Shown piece by piece: positions 25,633 through 35,762 of a stretch of DNA of 64,000 nucleotides. The DNA lies in the NCBI RefSeq assembly GCF_018982885.2, contig NZ_CP081848.1, positions 3,224,001 through 3,288,000 of the forward strand, given 5' to 3'. This DNA comes from Polymorphobacter megasporae (GTDB lineage: Bacteria; Pseudomonadota; Alphaproteobacteria; Sphingomonadales; Sphingomonadaceae). Position numbers and translations under genes: made by a program. A model generated the notes under the pieces. It worked only from the letters and a program-made list of their open reading frames with translations. It was not told the origin of the DNA and did no database searches. Position 1 is the first letter of the stretch. Every line of letters starts with the position of its first letter.

Positions 25633-26772
25633 ATGATTGACCGACCGAACGCGCCCCCGGCGCGCGCCTTTTTCTCGTCCGGCCCTTGCGCCAAGCGTCC
25701 CGGCTGGACCCCCGACCAACTCAAAACCGACGTGCTCGGCCGCTCGCACCGGTCGAAGCTCGGCAAGGCGCGCCTCAAGCTCGCGATCGACATGACCCGC
25801 GAGGTACTGCAGGTTCCCGACACCCACCTCATCGGCATCGTCCCCGCGTCCGACACCGGCGCCTTCGAAATGGCGATGTGGTCGATGCTTGGGCAGCGCC
25901 CGGTGACGATGGCGGCGTGGGAAAGCTTCGGCGAAGGCTGGGTGACCGACGCGGTCAAGCAGCTCAAGCTTGCCGACTGCACCGTCGTCAACGCGGCGTA
26001 TGGCGAGCTTCCCGACCTCACCCGCGTACCGCAATCGCACGACGTCTGCTTCACGTGGAACGGCACGACGTCGGGCGTTCGCGTGCCCAACGGCGACTGG
26101 ATTCGCGACGACCGCGAAGGGCTGATGCTGTGCGACGCGACGAGCGCGGTGTTCGCGCAGGAGCTGCCGTGGGCGAAGCTCGATGTCGTCACCTATAGCT
26201 GGCAGAAGGTGCTTGGCGGCGAGGGCGGGCACGGCGTCCTGATCCTCGGCCCGCGCGCGGTCGAGCGGCTGGAGAGCTACGTCCCGGCGTGGCCGCTGCC
26301 GAAGATCTTCCGCCTGACCAGCAAGGGCAAGCTGATCGCCGGCATCTTCGAGGGCGAGACGATCAACACCCCGTCGATGCTCGCGGTAGAGGATTATATC
26401 GACGCGCTGACGTGGGCGAAATCGATCGGCGGGCTGCAGGAACTCTACGCCCGCGCCGACGCCAACGCCGCCGCGCTCGACCGCTGGGTCGAGGCGACGC
26501 CGTGGGTCGCGCACCTCGCGACCGAGCCCGGAACGCGGTCGAACACCAGCGTCTGCCTGTCGCTGCCGGGCGCGTCGCCCGACGTGCCGAAGGCGATCGC
26601 CTCGCTGCTCGAGAAGGAAGGCGTCGCCTTCGACATCGGCGGCTATCGTGACGCGCCTCCGGGCCTGCGCATCTGGTGCGGCGGGACGGTTGACACCGCC
26701 GATATCGCGGCGCTCGGACCGTGGCTCGACTGGGCGCATGCGCAGGTCACGCAGCAGGCCGTCGCCGCCTAA
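25633..26772 (+). CDS. serC: Phosphoserine aminotransferase
   Basis: 379-residue PLP enzyme of serine synthesis (phosphohydroxypyruvate to phosphoserine); also used in pyridoxal phosphate synthesis. The Schiff-base lysine is K192 in [14 protein letters not shown]-terminal [13 protein letters not shown] and the length mark the proteobacterial SerC type. The strong GAGGAGAG site before the ATG is folded into a hairpin. serA follows in the same direction after 109 bases that contain a palindromic repeat. Confidence 0.96.
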   Translation: MIDRPNAPPARAFFSSGPCAKRPGWTPDQLKTDVLGRSHRSKLGKARLKLAIDMTREVLQVPDTHLIGIVPASDTGAFEMAMWSMLGQRPVTMAAWESFGEGWVTDAVKQLKLADCTVVNAAYGELPDLTRVPQSHDVCFTWNGTTSGVRVPNGDWIRDDREGLMLCDATSAVFAQELPWAKLDVVTYSWQKVLGGEGGHGVLILGPRAVERLESYVPAWPLPKIFRLTSKGKLIAGIFEGETINTPSMLAVEDYIDALTWAKSIGGLQELYARADANAAALDRWVEATPWVAHLATEPGTRSNTSVCLSLPGASPDVPKAIASLLEKEGVAFDIGGYRDAPPGLRIWCGGTVDTADIAALGPWLDWAHAQVTQQAVAA

Positions 26773-26782
26773 CCCCCAATTT

Positions 26783-26858
26783 CGTCATCCCCGCGCAGGC
26801 GGGGACCCATCAGCCCGACCTTCAGTGGTGATGGGTCCCCGCCTCCGCGGGGATGACG
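26783..26858. repeat. Palindromic repeat, copy 3, between serC and serA
   Basis: Inverted repeat with left arm CGTCATCCCCGCGCAGGCGG and the matching right arm ending CCTCCGCGGGGATGACGG. The arms include GGGGACCCATCA and TGATGGGTCCCC. The structure would sit in the serC-serA intercistronic mRNA. Confidence 0.9.
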
Positions 26859-26881
26859 GCAAGAAGATCGGATAACAAACC

Positions 26882-28462
26882 ATGCCCAAAGTCCTCATCG
26901 CCGACGAAATGTCCCCCAAGGCCGCCGAAATCTTCCGCGCGCGCGGGGTCGACTTCGACGAAATCACCGGTCTGTCGAAAGACGAACTGATCAAGATCAT
27001 CGGCAATTACGACGGCATCGCCGTCCGCTCGACGACCAAGGCGACGAAGGACGTCTTCGCCGCCGCGACCAACCTCAAGGTCATCGGCCGCGCCGGGATC
27101 GGCGTCGACAACATCGACATCCCTGCCGCAAGCGCCAAGGGCGTCGTCGTGATGAACACCCCGTTCGGCAATTCGATCACCACCGCCGAGCACGCGATCG
27201 CGCTGATGTTCGCGCTCGCCCGCCAGCTGCCCGAGGCCGACGCGTCGACGCAGGCGGGCAAGTGGGAGAAGAACCGCTTCATGGGGGTCGAGCTGACCGC
27301 GAAGACACTCGGGCTGATCGGCGCGGGCAATATCGGCTCGATCGTCGCCGACCGCGCGCTCGGTTTGCGGATGAAGGTCATCGCCTTCGACCCGTTCCTG
27401 ACGCCCGAGCGCGCGCAGGACCTCGGCATCGAGAAGGTCACGCTCGACGACCTGCTCGCGCGCGCCGACATCATCACGCTCCACACCCCGCTGACCGACT
27501 CTACGCGGAATATCCTGTCGGCCGAGGCGCTGGCGAAGACCAAGCCGGGCGTCCGCATCATCAACTGTGCGCGCGGCGGGTTGATCGACGAGGTCGCGCT
27601 TAAGGCCGGGCTCGATTCGGGGCATATCGGCGGCGCGGCGCTCGACGTCTTCGCCACCGAACCGGCGAAGGCATCGCCGTTGTTCGGCACGCCGAACTTC
27701 ATCTCGACCCCGCACCTCGGCGCGTCGACCGACGAGGCGCAGGTCAACGTCGCGATCCAGGTCGCTGAGCAGATGTCGGACTTCCTGATGAGCGGCGGCG
27801 TCACCAACGCGCTCAACGTCCCGTCGCTGTCGGCGGAGGAAGCACCGCGGCTGCGCCCATACATGGCGCTTGCCGACCGGCTCGGTACCTTGACCGGGCA
27901 GCTCGTCAGCGACGGCATCTCGGGCGTGACGGTCGAGGTCGAGGGCGCGGCGGCCGAGCTCAACATCAAGCCGATCACCGCCGCCGTCCTCGCCGGGCTG
28001 ATGCGGGTCCATTCGGACACGGTCAACATGGTCAACGCGCCGTTCCTCGCCCGCGAACGCGACATCGACGTCGCCGAGGTCCGCCACGAGCGCGAGACCG
28101 ACTATCACACGCTCGTCCGGGTCACGGTGCGGACCCCCGACGGCGAGCGTTCGGTCGCGGGCACGCTGTTCGGCAACCGCGAGCCGCGGCTGGTCGAGAT
28201 CATCGGCATCAAGGTCGAGGCCGACCTCCACGGACCGATGCTGTTCATCGTCAACGAGGACAAGCCGGGGTTCATCGGACGGCTCGGGAGCACCCTCGGT
28301 ACTGCGAGCGTCAACATCGGGACGTTCCACCTCGGGCGGCGTGACAGCCGGGCGGAGGCGGTGCTGCTGTTGTCGGTCGACGAGGTAATCCCGGCGGCAG
28401 TGCTCAGCGAGATCAAGGCGCTGCCCGGCGTGAAGCAGGTCAAGGCGCTGAATTTTGGGTGA
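26882..28462 (+). CDS. serA: D-3-phosphoglycerate dehydrogenase
   Basis: 526 residues, long form. The first enzyme of serine synthesis, oxidising 3-phosphoglycerate with NAD+. The N-terminal substrate domain precedes a Rossmann domain with [10 protein letters not shown] (about 141-150) and the catalytic Arg/Glu/His set in CARGGLID and STPHLGAST. It ends with an intervening domain and a C-terminal ACT domain (about 450-526, FIVNEDKPGFIGRLGSTLG) that often binds serine for feedback. Sits downstream of serC as in many alphaproteobacteria. Confidence 0.97.
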   Translation: MPKVLIADEMSPKAAEIFRARGVDFDEITGLSKDELIKIIGNYDGIAVRSTTKATKDVFAAATNLKVIGRAGIGVDNIDIPAASAKGVVVMNTPFGNSITTAEHAIALMFALARQLPEADASTQAGKWEKNRFMGVELTAKTLGLIGAGNIGSIVADRALGLRMKVIAFDPFLTPERAQDLGIEKVTLDDLLARADIITLHTPLTDSTRNILSAEALAKTKPGVRIINCARGGLIDEVALKAGLDSGHIGGAALDVFATEPAKASPLFGTPNFISTPHLGASTDEAQVNVAIQVAEQMSDFLMSGGVTNALNVPSLSAEEAPRLRPYMALADRLGTLTGQLVSDGISGVTVEVEGAAAELNIKPITAAVLAGLMRVHSDTVNMVNAPFLARERDIDVAEVRHERETDYHTLVRVTVRTPDGERSVAGTLFGNREPRLVEIIGIKVEADLHGPMLFIVNEDKPGFIGRLGSTLGTASVNIGTFHLGRRDSRAEAVLLLSVDEVIPAAVLSEIKALPGVKQVKALNFG

Positions 28463-28471
28463 GAAAATACT

Positions 28472-28625
28472 TCTTCCCTCCCCCCGTGAGGGGGAGGGAC
28501 AGGTGGCCCCTCGGCGACCAGGGAGAGGGTGCGTGCGCCACAAGCCAAAGTCGACGCGCCCCCCCTCACCCTCACCCTGGTCACGCCAGCGCGTGACCTG
28601 TCCCTCCCCCTCGCGGGGGGAGGAA
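28472..28625. repeat. Large palindromic repeat of a different family, between serA and hisZ
   Basis: Two arms of about 58 bases form an imperfect inverted repeat. The left starts TTCCCTCCCCCCGTGAGGG and the right ends CCCTCGCGGGGGGAGGAA, and both include GGGACAGGT/ACCTGTCCC. The right arm ends six bases before the GTG of hisZ and provides its GGGGAGGAA ribosome-binding site. It is unrelated in sequence to the TGTCAT-type palindromes. Confidence 0.85.
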
Positions 28626-28630
28626 CGGTC

Positions 28631-29767
28631 GTGACCGACATCACCGCAGGCCTCCTCCCCGAAGGCCTCCGCGACCGGCTCCCCCCGCAGGCTGCCGCCG
28701 CCGAACACCTCATGCGCGGGCTGCTCGATCACGTCGCCAGCCACGGCTACGAACGCGTCCAGCCGCCGCTCGTCGAGTTCGAGGAAAGTCTCGCCGGGCG
28801 CTTGGGCGTGACCGGACGGCAGGAACTTTTGCGCTTCACCGACCCTGTGTCGCGGCACACGCTCGCGCTGCGCCCCGACATGACCGGGCAGGTCGGCCGG
28901 ATCGCCGCGACCCGTCTCGCCCACATCCCTCGGCCGCTGCGGCTGGCCTATGGCGGCGCGGTCTTGCGGGTGAAGGGTAGCCAGTTGCGCCCCGAGCGCG
29001 AGATGCTCCAGGTCGGCGCCGAATTGATCGGGCGCGACAGCGTCGCCGCTGTCGTCGAGGTGCTGACGCTCGCGGTCGCCGCGCTGACCCGCGCCGGAGT
29101 CACCGGACTGACCGTCGACCTGACCCTGCCGAGCTTCGTCGCCGACCTCGCCGCTGCCTGGGCCGGGCCCGCGCCGATCGCCGATCTCGCCACGGTCGAG
29201 GACCTGCTCGACGCCAAAGACAGCGCGGGCCTCGCTGCCGGAGGCGCGTCACTCTACCAGCCGCTGATCGCCGCCGCCGGTCCCGCTGCCGCCGCTCTCG
29301 CCGCGCTCGGCCGCCTCGACCTGCCCCCGGCCCTTGCGGACCGCCTCGCCGATGTTGCCGACGTCGTCGCCGCGCTCGCCGCCGGGAACGGGGAGGGCGT
29401 TGCGGTAACGCTCGACCCGACCGAGCGCCACGGCTTCGAGTATCAGCGCTGGATCGGCTTCACGCTGTTCGCCGATGGCGTTCGCGGCGAGATCGGTCGC
29501 GGCGGCGCGTATAGCATCGTCCATCCCGACGGCGCGCGCGAGCCCGCAGTCGGTTTCTCGCTCTATATCGACGGCCTCGTCGATGCCGGATTGGGGATCG
29601 TCGCGCGCGACCGTATCCTGCTCCCCCTTGGCACGCCTGCATCCGTCGGCGACCGCCTGCGCCGCGAAGGCTGGATCACCGTCGCGGCGCTCGATGGCGA
29701 TATTCCCGCCGGCTGCACGCACCGCTGGACCGGCGACACTGCCGAACCTTTGGAAGGACACGCATGA
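28631..29767 (+). CDS. hisZ: ATP phosphoribosyltransferase regulatory subunit HisZ
   Basis: 378 residues, related to the catalytic core of histidyl-tRNA synthetase but without the anticodon domain. It activates the short form of HisG in histidine synthesis. Seen: FEESLAGRLGVTGRQELLRFTDPVSRHTLALRPDMTGQ-like motif 2 region at about 54-92, and YSIVHPDGAREPAVGFSLY late in the protein. I chose the GTG at 28631, because the open frame upstream reads through a palindromic repeat. hisG is not in the window. Its stop overlaps the next gene's ATG by four bases. Confidence 0.88.
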   Translation: MTDITAGLLPEGLRDRLPPQAAAAEHLMRGLLDHVASHGYERVQPPLVEFEESLAGRLGVTGRQELLRFTDPVSRHTLALRPDMTGQVGRIAATRLAHIPRPLRLAYGGAVLRVKGSQLRPEREMLQVGAELIGRDSVAAVVEVLTLAVAALTRAGVTGLTVDLTLPSFVADLAAAWAGPAPIADLATVEDLLDAKDSAGLAAGGASLYQPLIAAAGPAAAALAALGRLDLPPALADRLADVADVVAALAAGNGEGVAVTLDPTERHGFEYQRWIGFTLFADGVRGEIGRGGAYSIVHPDGAREPAVGFSLYIDGLVDAGLGIVARDRILLPLGTPASVGDRLRREGWITVAALDGDIPAGCTHRWTGDTAEPLEGHA

Positions 29768-30318
29768 CCAAAGTCGCCGTACTCGTCGGCAGCCTTCGCC
29801 GCGCCTCGTTCAGCCGCAAGCTGGCGCAGGCGATGATCGACCTCGCGCCCGACCTCGACTGCACGATCGTCGAAATCGGCGCGCTGCCGATCTACAATCA
29901 GGACTTCGACGACGACGGCACGCCGCCCCCCGCCTACACCGAATTTCGCACGGCGATGGCCGGATATGGCGCGGTTCTGTTCGTCACTCCCGAATATAAC
30001 CGCTCGGTTCCCGGCGTGCTTAAGAACGCGCTCGACGTCGGGTCGCGGCCGTATGGCAAGAGCGTGTGGAGCGGCAAACCGGCGGCGGTCATCAGCTGCA
30101 CCCCCGGCGCGTTGGGCGGCTTCGGCGCGAACCATCATCTCCGCCAATCGCTCGTCTTCCTCGACATGCCGACGATGCAGCAGCCTGAGGCTTACCTCGG
30201 CAACGTCGCCAAAATGTTTGCCGACGATGGCAGCGTCATGCCCGCGTCGCACGAATTCCTCGCCAAGATCATGGCTGCGTTCACCACCTGGATCGGAAGG
30301 ACTGCCCCCCATGGCTAA
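29764..30318 (+). CDS. NAD(P)H-dependent FMN reductase family protein
   Basis: 184 residues with a flavodoxin-like fold of the NADPH-dependent FMN reductase type. Opens [17 protein letters not shown], the FMN-phosphate loop, then [12 protein letters not shown] and [19 protein letters not shown], the strictly typical TPEYN motif. Family members reduce FMN, quinones, chromate or azo dyes; the substrate here is unknown. It is coupled to hisZ by an ATGA overlap, and its last eight bases overlap purA, so all three are probably co-transcribed. Confidence 0.9.
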   Translation: MTKVAVLVGSLRRASFSRKLAQAMIDLAPDLDCTIVEIGALPIYNQDFDDDGTPPPAYTEFRTAMAGYGAVLFVTPEYNRSVPGVLKNALDVGSRPYGKSVWSGKPAAVISCTPGALGGFGANHHLRQSLVFLDMPTMQQPEAYLGNVAKMFADDGSVMPASHEFLAKIMAAFTTWIGRTAPHG

Positions 30319-31600
30319 TGTCGTCGTTATCGGGGCGCAGTGGGGCGACGAGGGTAAGGGCAAGATCGTCGACTGGCTGTCGGCGCGCGCCGACGTCGTC
30401 GTCCGCTTCCAGGGCGGGCACAACGCCGGACACACGCTCGTCGTCGGCAACGAGGTCTACAAGCTCAGCCTGCTGCCGAGTGGCATCGTTCGCGGTGCGC
30501 TGTCGGTGATCGGCAACGGCGTCGTCTTCGACCCGTGGCACTTCAAGGCCGAGGTCGAAAAGCTCCGCGGCCAGGGCGTCGCGATCAGCCCCGAGACGCT
30601 GCAGGTCAGCGAACTGTGCCCGCTGATCCTGCCGCTCCATAGCGAGCTCGATGGCCTGCGCGAGGACGCCAGCGGCGCGGGCAAGATCGGCACGACGCGG
30701 CGCGGCATCGGCCCGGCGTATGAGGACAAGGCCGGACGCCGCGCGCTGCGGGTCTGCGACCTCGGCCACCTCGACAAGATGGGACCGCAGCTCGACCGGC
30801 TGCTCGCGCATCACAATGCGCTCCGCGTCGGCTTCGGCATCCCCCCGGTCGACCGCGAGGCGCTGGTCGCGTCGCTCGAGGAGATCGCGCCGTTCGTCCT
30901 GCCATTTGCCGCGCCCGTCTGGTCGAGCCTCGGCGATGCCCGCCGCGCCGGAAAACGCATCCTGTTCGAGGGCGCGCAGGGCGTGCTGCTCGACGTCGAC
31001 CACGGCACCTACCCGTTCGTCACCTCGTCGAACGTCGTCGCCGGCACCGCCGCGAGCGGCAGCGGCATGGGTCCCGGCGCGATCAACTACGTCCTCGGCA
31101 TCGTCAAGGCGTACACGACGCGCGTCGGCGGCGGCCCCTTCCCGACCGAGCTCGACGACGCGATCGGGCAGCGCTTGGGCGAGCGCGGGCGCGAATTCGG
31201 CACCGTCACCGGGCGCAAGCGCCGCTGCGGCTGGTTCGACGCGGTGCTGGTCCGGCAGGCGGTGCAGGTCAGCGGCGTCCACGGCATGGCGCTGACCAAG
31301 CTCGACGTCCTCGACGGGCTCGACGATTTGATGATCTGCAACGGCTACACGCTCGACGGGAAGACGCTCGACCATTTCCCGGCGCACGCGGCGGACCAGG
31401 CGGCGGTTGTCCCGATCTATGAGCGCTTCGACGGCTGGAGCGAATCGACGATGGGCGCGCGCAGCTGGGGCGAACTTCCGGCACAGGCGATCAAGTACAT
31501 TCGCCGCATCGAGGAACTGACCAACTGCCCGGTCGCTTTGGTCAGCACATCACCCGAGCGCGAGGATACGATCCTCGTGCGCGATCCGTTCGTCGACTAA
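30311..31600 (+). CDS. purA: Adenylosuccinate synthetase
   Basis: 429 residues. Joins IMP and aspartate with GTP to form adenylosuccinate on the way to AMP. Near the start is the P-loop variant [11 protein letters not shown] (7-17), with the catalytic Asp and Lys; later [24 protein letters not shown] and the GTP-recognising TSPERED near the C-terminus. Normal length. The chosen ATG lies inside the end of the previous gene; a long upstream extension in this frame is a shadow of that gene. Confidence 0.97.
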   Translation: MANVVVIGAQWGDEGKGKIVDWLSARADVVVRFQGGHNAGHTLVVGNEVYKLSLLPSGIVRGALSVIGNGVVFDPWHFKAEVEKLRGQGVAISPETLQVSELCPLILPLHSELDGLREDASGAGKIGTTRRGIGPAYEDKAGRRALRVCDLGHLDKMGPQLDRLLAHHNALRVGFGIPPVDREALVASLEEIAPFVLPFAAPVWSSLGDARRAGKRILFEGAQGVLLDVDHGTYPFVTSSNVVAGTAASGSGMGPGAINYVLGIVKAYTTRVGGGPFPTELDDAIGQRLGERGREFGTVTGRKRRCGWFDAVLVRQAVQVSGVHGMALTKLDVLDGLDDLMICNGYTLDGKTLDHFPAHAADQAAVVPIYERFDGWSESTMGARSWGELPAQAIKYIRRIEELTNCPVALVSTSPEREDTILVRDPFVD

Positions 31601-31860
31601 TCGCGGAGCCACCCCGGGATTAGGAAGGCGTCGACCAACCACCATAGGCCGACAAAGCCCCAGATCAAAAAGCCGAGGCCGAACCACCACGTCAACCATC
31701 CGAGAACGTGAAGCACGAGCATGACTGCGCCGCTGAAGACACGCCCGGTGAGGAAACGGTGACCGCCAATGTTGCCAAGGAAGAACCAGACGACATAGGT
31801 GATCAGCGTCGACGCGACCGGCGGCCCGACCTCGTTCGTACGGTAGCGATCGATCGCCAT
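31597..31860 (-). CDS. TM2-domain membrane protein
   Basis: 87 residues with two hydrophobic helices (about 18-40 and 45-72) joined by [14 protein letters not shown], the TM2-domain turn (GxxHRFYxG type). Function of the family is unknown in bacteria. A short polar N-terminus precedes the membrane part and the protein ends IPGWLRD. Convergent with purA: the two stop codons overlap by four bases. Confidence 0.8.
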   Translation of the reverse strand: MAIDRYRTNEVGPPVASTLITYVVWFFLGNIGGHRFLTGRVFSGAVMLVLHVLGWLTWWFGLGFLIWGFVGLWWLVDAFLIPGWLRD

Positions 31861-31912
31861 GGCATTCCTCCCGGGTGTGTTACCCAGCTAAGATAGTCGC
31901 CACGTGGCGAGA

Positions 31913-32986
31913 TTAAAAGCCCGTCTGCCCGCGATGCATCAGTCTCGCATCGGCGAGCACCAGCGCCATCATCGCCTCAGCGACCGGTGCCGCGCGGATG
32001 CCGACGCACGGGTCGTGGCGGCCCTTGGTGACGATCATGGTGGCGTCGCCTGTCGAGGTGATCGTATCGACCGGGGTAAGGATCGACGAAGTCGGCTTGA
32101 GCGCGATGCGAATGACGACCGGTTGCCCGGTCGAGATTCCGCCCGCCGTGCCGCCCGCGTGGTTTGAGCCGAACACCGGCCGCCCGTCGTTGCCGGGGCG
32201 CATGGCGTCGGCATTCTCTTCGCCGCGGAGCCGTGCGGCGCCGAAGCCGTCGCCGACCTCGACGCCCTTGACCGCGTTGATGCTCATCATCGCGGCGGCT
32301 AGCTGACTGTCGAGCTTGGCGTAGACCGGGCTTCCCCACCCTGCTGGAACACCACTCGCGCAGCATTCGACGATCGCGCCGAGCGACGACCCTGACTTGC
32401 GCGCGGCATCGAGGAGCGTCTCCCACCGCGCAGCAGCGGCAGGATCGGGGCAGAAGAACGGGTTGCGGTCGATCTCGGCATCGTCGAACGCGGCGCGGTC
32501 GATCGCGTCGCCGCCGAGCTCGACGAGATACGCGCGGATGGAGACCTCGGGGATGACCAGCCGCGCGACCGCCCCCGCCGCGACCCGGCTCGCGGTCTCA
32601 CGCGCCGACGACCGCCCGCCACCACGCGGATCGCGGAGGCTGTACTTGGCGTCATAGGCATAATCGGCGTGGCCGGGGCGATACGCCTGCGCGATGTCAC
32701 CATAGTCCTTCGACCGCTGGTCGACGTTGTCGATCATCAGGTGGATCGGGGTGCCGGTGGTGCGCCCCTCATAAACGCCCGACAGGATGCGGACCTGATC
32801 GGGCTCCTGCCGCTGCGTCGTGAAGCGCGATGTGCCGGGGCGGCGCTTGTCGAGCCACGGCTGGACGTCGGTCTCGGACAGCAATAGGCCGGGGGGGCAG
32901 CCGTCGACGACCGCGCCGATCGCGGGGCCATGCGATTCGCCCCAGGTGGTGAAGCGGAAGCTGTGGCCAAAGGTGTTGAAGGTCAT
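31913..32986 (-). CDS. aroC: Chorismate synthase
   Basis: 357 residues. Final step of the shikimate pathway, forming chorismate from EPSP with reduced FMN. Conserved signatures are [18 protein letters not shown] (about 7-24), the central [13 protein letters not shown] with [17 protein letters not shown] (about 102-140), and [10 protein letters not shown] with the late [18 protein letters not shown]. Feeds pheA. Preceded by fabI upstream on the same strand with 81 bases between. Confidence 0.97.
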   Translation of the reverse strand: MTFNTFGHSFRFTTWGESHGPAIGAVVDGCPPGLLLSETDVQPWLDKRRPGTSRFTTQRQEPDQVRILSGVYEGRTTGTPIHLMIDNVDQRSKDYGDIAQAYRPGHADYAYDAKYSLRDPRGGGRSSARETASRVAAGAVARLVIPEVSIRAYLVELGGDAIDRAAFDDAEIDRNPFFCPDPAAAARWETLLDAARKSGSSLGAIVECCASGVPAGWGSPVYAKLDSQLAAAMMSINAVKGVEVGDGFGAARLRGEENADAMRPGNDGRPVFGSNHAGGTAGGISTGQPVVIRIALKPTSSILTPVDTITSTGDATMIVTKGRHDPCVGIRAAPVAEAMMALVLADARLMHRGQTGF

Positions 32987-33067
32987 GAAGGTTCTACCGT
33001 GTTACCTTCACCTCCCCACACCCAAGCGGGCGCGGGCTTGTTTCTCTCTCCAAGTGGGAAAGGGGTA

Positions 33068-33871
33068 TCAGGCAACGCTGATATCCGGCGCGTCCTCGGC
33101 CTTCATCCCGATCACGTTATACCCCGCGTCGACGTGATGGACCTCGCCCGTCACCCCGCTCGCGAGGTCGCTCAGCAGGTACACGCCCGCCCCGCCGACA
33201 TCGTCGATCGTCACGTTGCGGCGGAGCGGCGAGTTATATTCGTTCCACTTGAGGATGTGGCGGAAATCGCCGATCCCGCTCGCCGCCAATGTCTTGATCG
33301 GACCGGCGCTGATCGCGTTGACCCGCACCTTGTCGGGTCCGAGGTCCATCGCGAGGTAGCGCACACTCGTCTCGAGCGCCGCCTTCGCGACGCCCATGAC
33401 GTTATAATGCGGGATGACCTTCTCGGCGCCGTAATAGCTCAGCGTGAGCATCGACCCGCCGTCGGGCATCATCGCCAACGCGCGCTGAGCGACCGCGGTG
33501 AAGCTAAACACGCTGATATTCATCGTCGTCGCGAAGTTCTCGGCGCTGGTATCGACATAGCGGCCGCGGAGTTCGTTCTTGTCCGAAAAGCCGATCGCGT
33601 GGACGAGATAGTCGATCGTCGGCCAGCGCTCGGCGAGTGTCGCGAAGCACGCATCGATGCTCTCGGGTTCGGCGACATCGCATTCGATAAGCAGGTCGCT
33701 GCCGAGCGACGCCGCCAAGGGGCGAACGCGCTTTTCGAGGGCCTCCCCCTGAAAGCTGAAGGCGATCTCGCCGCCCTGCGCTGCAACCGCCTGGGCGATG
33801 CCCCATGCGAGGCTCCGGTCGTTCGCCACCCCCATGATCAGGCCGCGCTTTCCGGCCATCAGTCCTGCCAT
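33068..33871 (-). CDS. fabI: Enoyl-ACP reductase FabI (NADH)
   Basis: 267-residue short-chain dehydrogenase that completes each cycle of fatty-acid elongation. FabI-type dinucleotide site GLIMGVANDRSLAWGIAQ (about 10-27). Catalytic Tyr and Lys are in SYYGAEKVIPHYNVMGVAKAALE, with the Y-x6-K spacing, and GPIKTLAASGI follows, which closes over the NADH and is the triclosan-contact loop in FabI proteins. A second in-frame Met lies four codons on. Confidence 0.95.
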   Translation of the reverse strand: MAGLMAGKRGLIMGVANDRSLAWGIAQAVAAQGGEIAFSFQGEALEKRVRPLAASLGSDLLIECDVAEPESIDACFATLAERWPTIDYLVHAIGFSDKNELRGRYVDTSAENFATTMNISVFSFTAVAQRALAMMPDGGSMLTLSYYGAEKVIPHYNVMGVAKAALETSVRYLAMDLGPDKVRVNAISAGPIKTLAASGIGDFRHILKWNEYNSPLRRNVTIDDVGGAGVYLLSDLASGVTGEVHHVDAGYNVIGMKAEDAPDISVA

Positions 33872-33883
33872 TTATGGTCCTTG

Positions 33884-34798
33884 TTAACTCTTGGCGCAGT
33901 CGACGCCTTGGCCCGGTTCGATCGTCGCCGCTTTCTGGCCCAGTTTCGGCACAATCGCCAGCGCTGCGTTGAGCTGTGCGCCGATGACCACCCCGAATCC
34001 GATGATATAGAAGAACAGCAAGGCGACGATTACCCCGGCAAGACTGCCGTAGGTGCGGTCATAGCTGCCAAAACTCGACAGAACGACCGGCAGCAGCATC
34101 GTCGTGCCAATCCACACCACTGCAATGAGCAGCGCGCCTGGCCACACCGGTGCGCCGGCATCGCGAAATTTGCGCGGGGTGAGCGCGTAGAACAGCCCCC
34201 AGAGCGAGCCGAACAGCGCAAGCGCAGGCGCGATCCGTCCAAGCCCGACGAGACTGATGAGGTTCTCTTTGAATGGCAGGAGCTGGACGATGAACTGCTC
34301 GATGCCGGTCATCACGACCTGGACGATGAAGGCGATGACCATCAGAAAAACCGCGCCGACGATCAGCGCGATCGCGCCGACGCGGTATTCCCAGACCGGG
34401 CGCGTGCTGCTCGTGCCGTACGCCTTGCGGATGATCTCGCGTATCGTCTCGATAAAACCGGACACCGTCCACAAGGTCACGAGAATACCGAGCGTTACAA
34501 GTCCCTTGCCCGAGCGCGCCGTCAACACCGCGCGGACCGGCGCGGCGATCAGCTTGCCGACATCGGGCGGGACGGTCCGCATGAAGGCGTTGACCGCGTG
34601 AATGCCATCCTCCGTCCGTCCGAATGCCCCGGCAATCGTCGCAACCACGATGAAGAACGGAAACAGCGTCAGGAGCGATAGATAGGCGAGGTTCCCGGCG
34701 AGGACGAAGCCGTCGATCCAGGTACCACTGACAACCCGCGTGACGATCTGGCATGGGCGCGTTGCGAGAAAACGGGCCAGGGCCGCCGGAACGTGCAT
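33884..34798 (-). CDS. YihY/BrkB-family inner-membrane protein
   Basis: 304 residues from the ATG at 34798, with about six membrane helices (first near 30-60, NLAYLSLLTLFPFFIVVATI). The family pattern of short polar loops between helices and the sequence GRIAPALALFGSLWGLFYALTP matches YihY/UPF0761. Earlier called ribonuclease BN, a wrong assignment in the literature. Role unknown. The 13-base gap to the J-protein gene upstream and 12-base gap to fabI downstream suggest a common transcript. Confidence 0.85.
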   Translation of the reverse strand: MHVPAALARFLATRPCQIVTRVVSGTWIDGFVLAGNLAYLSLLTLFPFFIVVATIAGAFGRTEDGIHAVNAFMRTVPPDVGKLIAAPVRAVLTARSGKGLVTLGILVTLWTVSGFIETIREIIRKAYGTSSTRPVWEYRVGAIALIVGAVFLMVIAFIVQVVMTGIEQFIVQLLPFKENLISLVGLGRIAPALALFGSLWGLFYALTPRKFRDAGAPVWPGALLIAVVWIGTTMLLPVVLSSFGSYDRTYGSLAGVIVALLFFYIIGFGVVIGAQLNAALAIVPKLGQKAATIEPGQGVDCAKS

Positions 34799-34811
34799 GT
34801 CGGTGTGCCCC

Positions 34812-35762
34812 TCAGTCGATCCCGAGCGCGCTCCGCGGATTACGGGTCGCGTCCCCCTCCCAACGCTCGGCAAAGCTGCGAAGCTCCGCATCGTCGGCGG
34901 GCAAATCGACCATCAGTGTCGCAAGCAGGTCGCCCCGGCTGCCGTCCGCCTTGGAGAAGCCGCGCCCGCGCAGTCGCAAGGTGCGCCCCGACGTCGTTCC
35001 GGCGGGGACGCCGAGCATGACCGGGCCTTCGGGCGTCGGCACCCGGACCTTCGCACCGAGCACCGCCTCGCCCAGACGCACCGGCAGGTCGAGGCGGATG
35101 TCGGCACCGTCGCGCGTGAAGAAGCGATGCGGCATGATATCGATCGTCACCAGCGCATCGCCCGCGCCGCCCGGACCGGGATCGCCCTGCCCCGCCATCC
35201 GCACCTGCTTGCCGCTTTCGAGCCCCGGAGTCAGCTTGAGGTCGAGCGTCTTGCCGTTCTTCAGCGCTATCCGCTGCGGCTTGAGCAGCGCCGCATCCTC
35301 GAACGGGACGTTCAGGCGGTACGACACGTCGGCGCCCTTGACCGGGGCAGCGCGCATTCGCGGATCGCTGCCAAACGGGCCACCGCTGCGTCCGAACAGC
35401 TCGGAAAAAATGTCACCTGGATCGCCGCCGAAGTCGAAGCGTGTTCCGCCTCCCGGTTGCGGGCCGAAGCCGTCGCCGCCACCGAACCCACCGCCGCTCC
35501 CGCCGCCGAACCCACCATACCCCGGCGGTGCTTTCGGCTGGCCATCGGCATCGATCTCGCCGCGGTCATACTTGGCGCGCTCGCCCGTATCCGACAGGAT
35601 CGTGTACGCTGCCGAGACGTCCTTGAACCGCGCCAGCGCCGCCGCGTCACCCGCATGAGTGTCGGGGTGGTTCGCCTTGGCGAGCTTGCGATAAGCTTTT
35701 TTAATGTCGGCGGCGCTTGCCCCGCGCGCGACACCGAGCGTCGAATAAAGGTCTTTTGCCAT
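34812..35762 (-). CDS. DnaJ-type chaperone of the CbpA class
   Basis: 316 residues. The N-terminal J domain (about 1-68) has HPD at 32-34, which stimulates DnaK ATPase. A Gly/Phe-rich linker follows (about 85-125, runs of GGFGGG). The two C-terminal substrate-binding beta domains follow directly with no cysteine-rich zinc finger, so it is a type II (CbpA/DjlA-free) J protein rather than DnaJ itself. The start at 35762 was chosen because MAKDLYSTLGV is the canonical J-domain opening. Confidence 0.92.
   Translation of the reverse strand: MAKDLYSTLGVARGASAADIKKAYRKLAKANHPDTHAGDAAALARFKDVSAAYTILSDTGERAKYDRGEIDADGQPKAPPGYGGFGGGSGGGFGGGDGFGPQPGGGTRFDFGGDPGDIFSELFGRSGGPFGSDPRMRAAPVKGADVSYRLNVPFEDAALLKPQRIALKNGKTLDLKLTPGLESGKQVRMAGQGDPGPGGAGDALVTIDIMPHRFFTRDGADIRLDLPVRLGEAVLGAKVRVPTPEGPVMLGVPAGTTSGRTLRLRGRGFSKADGSRGDLLATLMVDLPADDAELRSFAERWEGDATRNPRSALGID

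Noticed and set aside
26822-28924. 700-codon minus-strand open frame antisense to serA and hisZ
   Set aside because: No family features; serA covers it on the other strand with full ACT and Rossmann domains. It also reads through palindromes at both ends.
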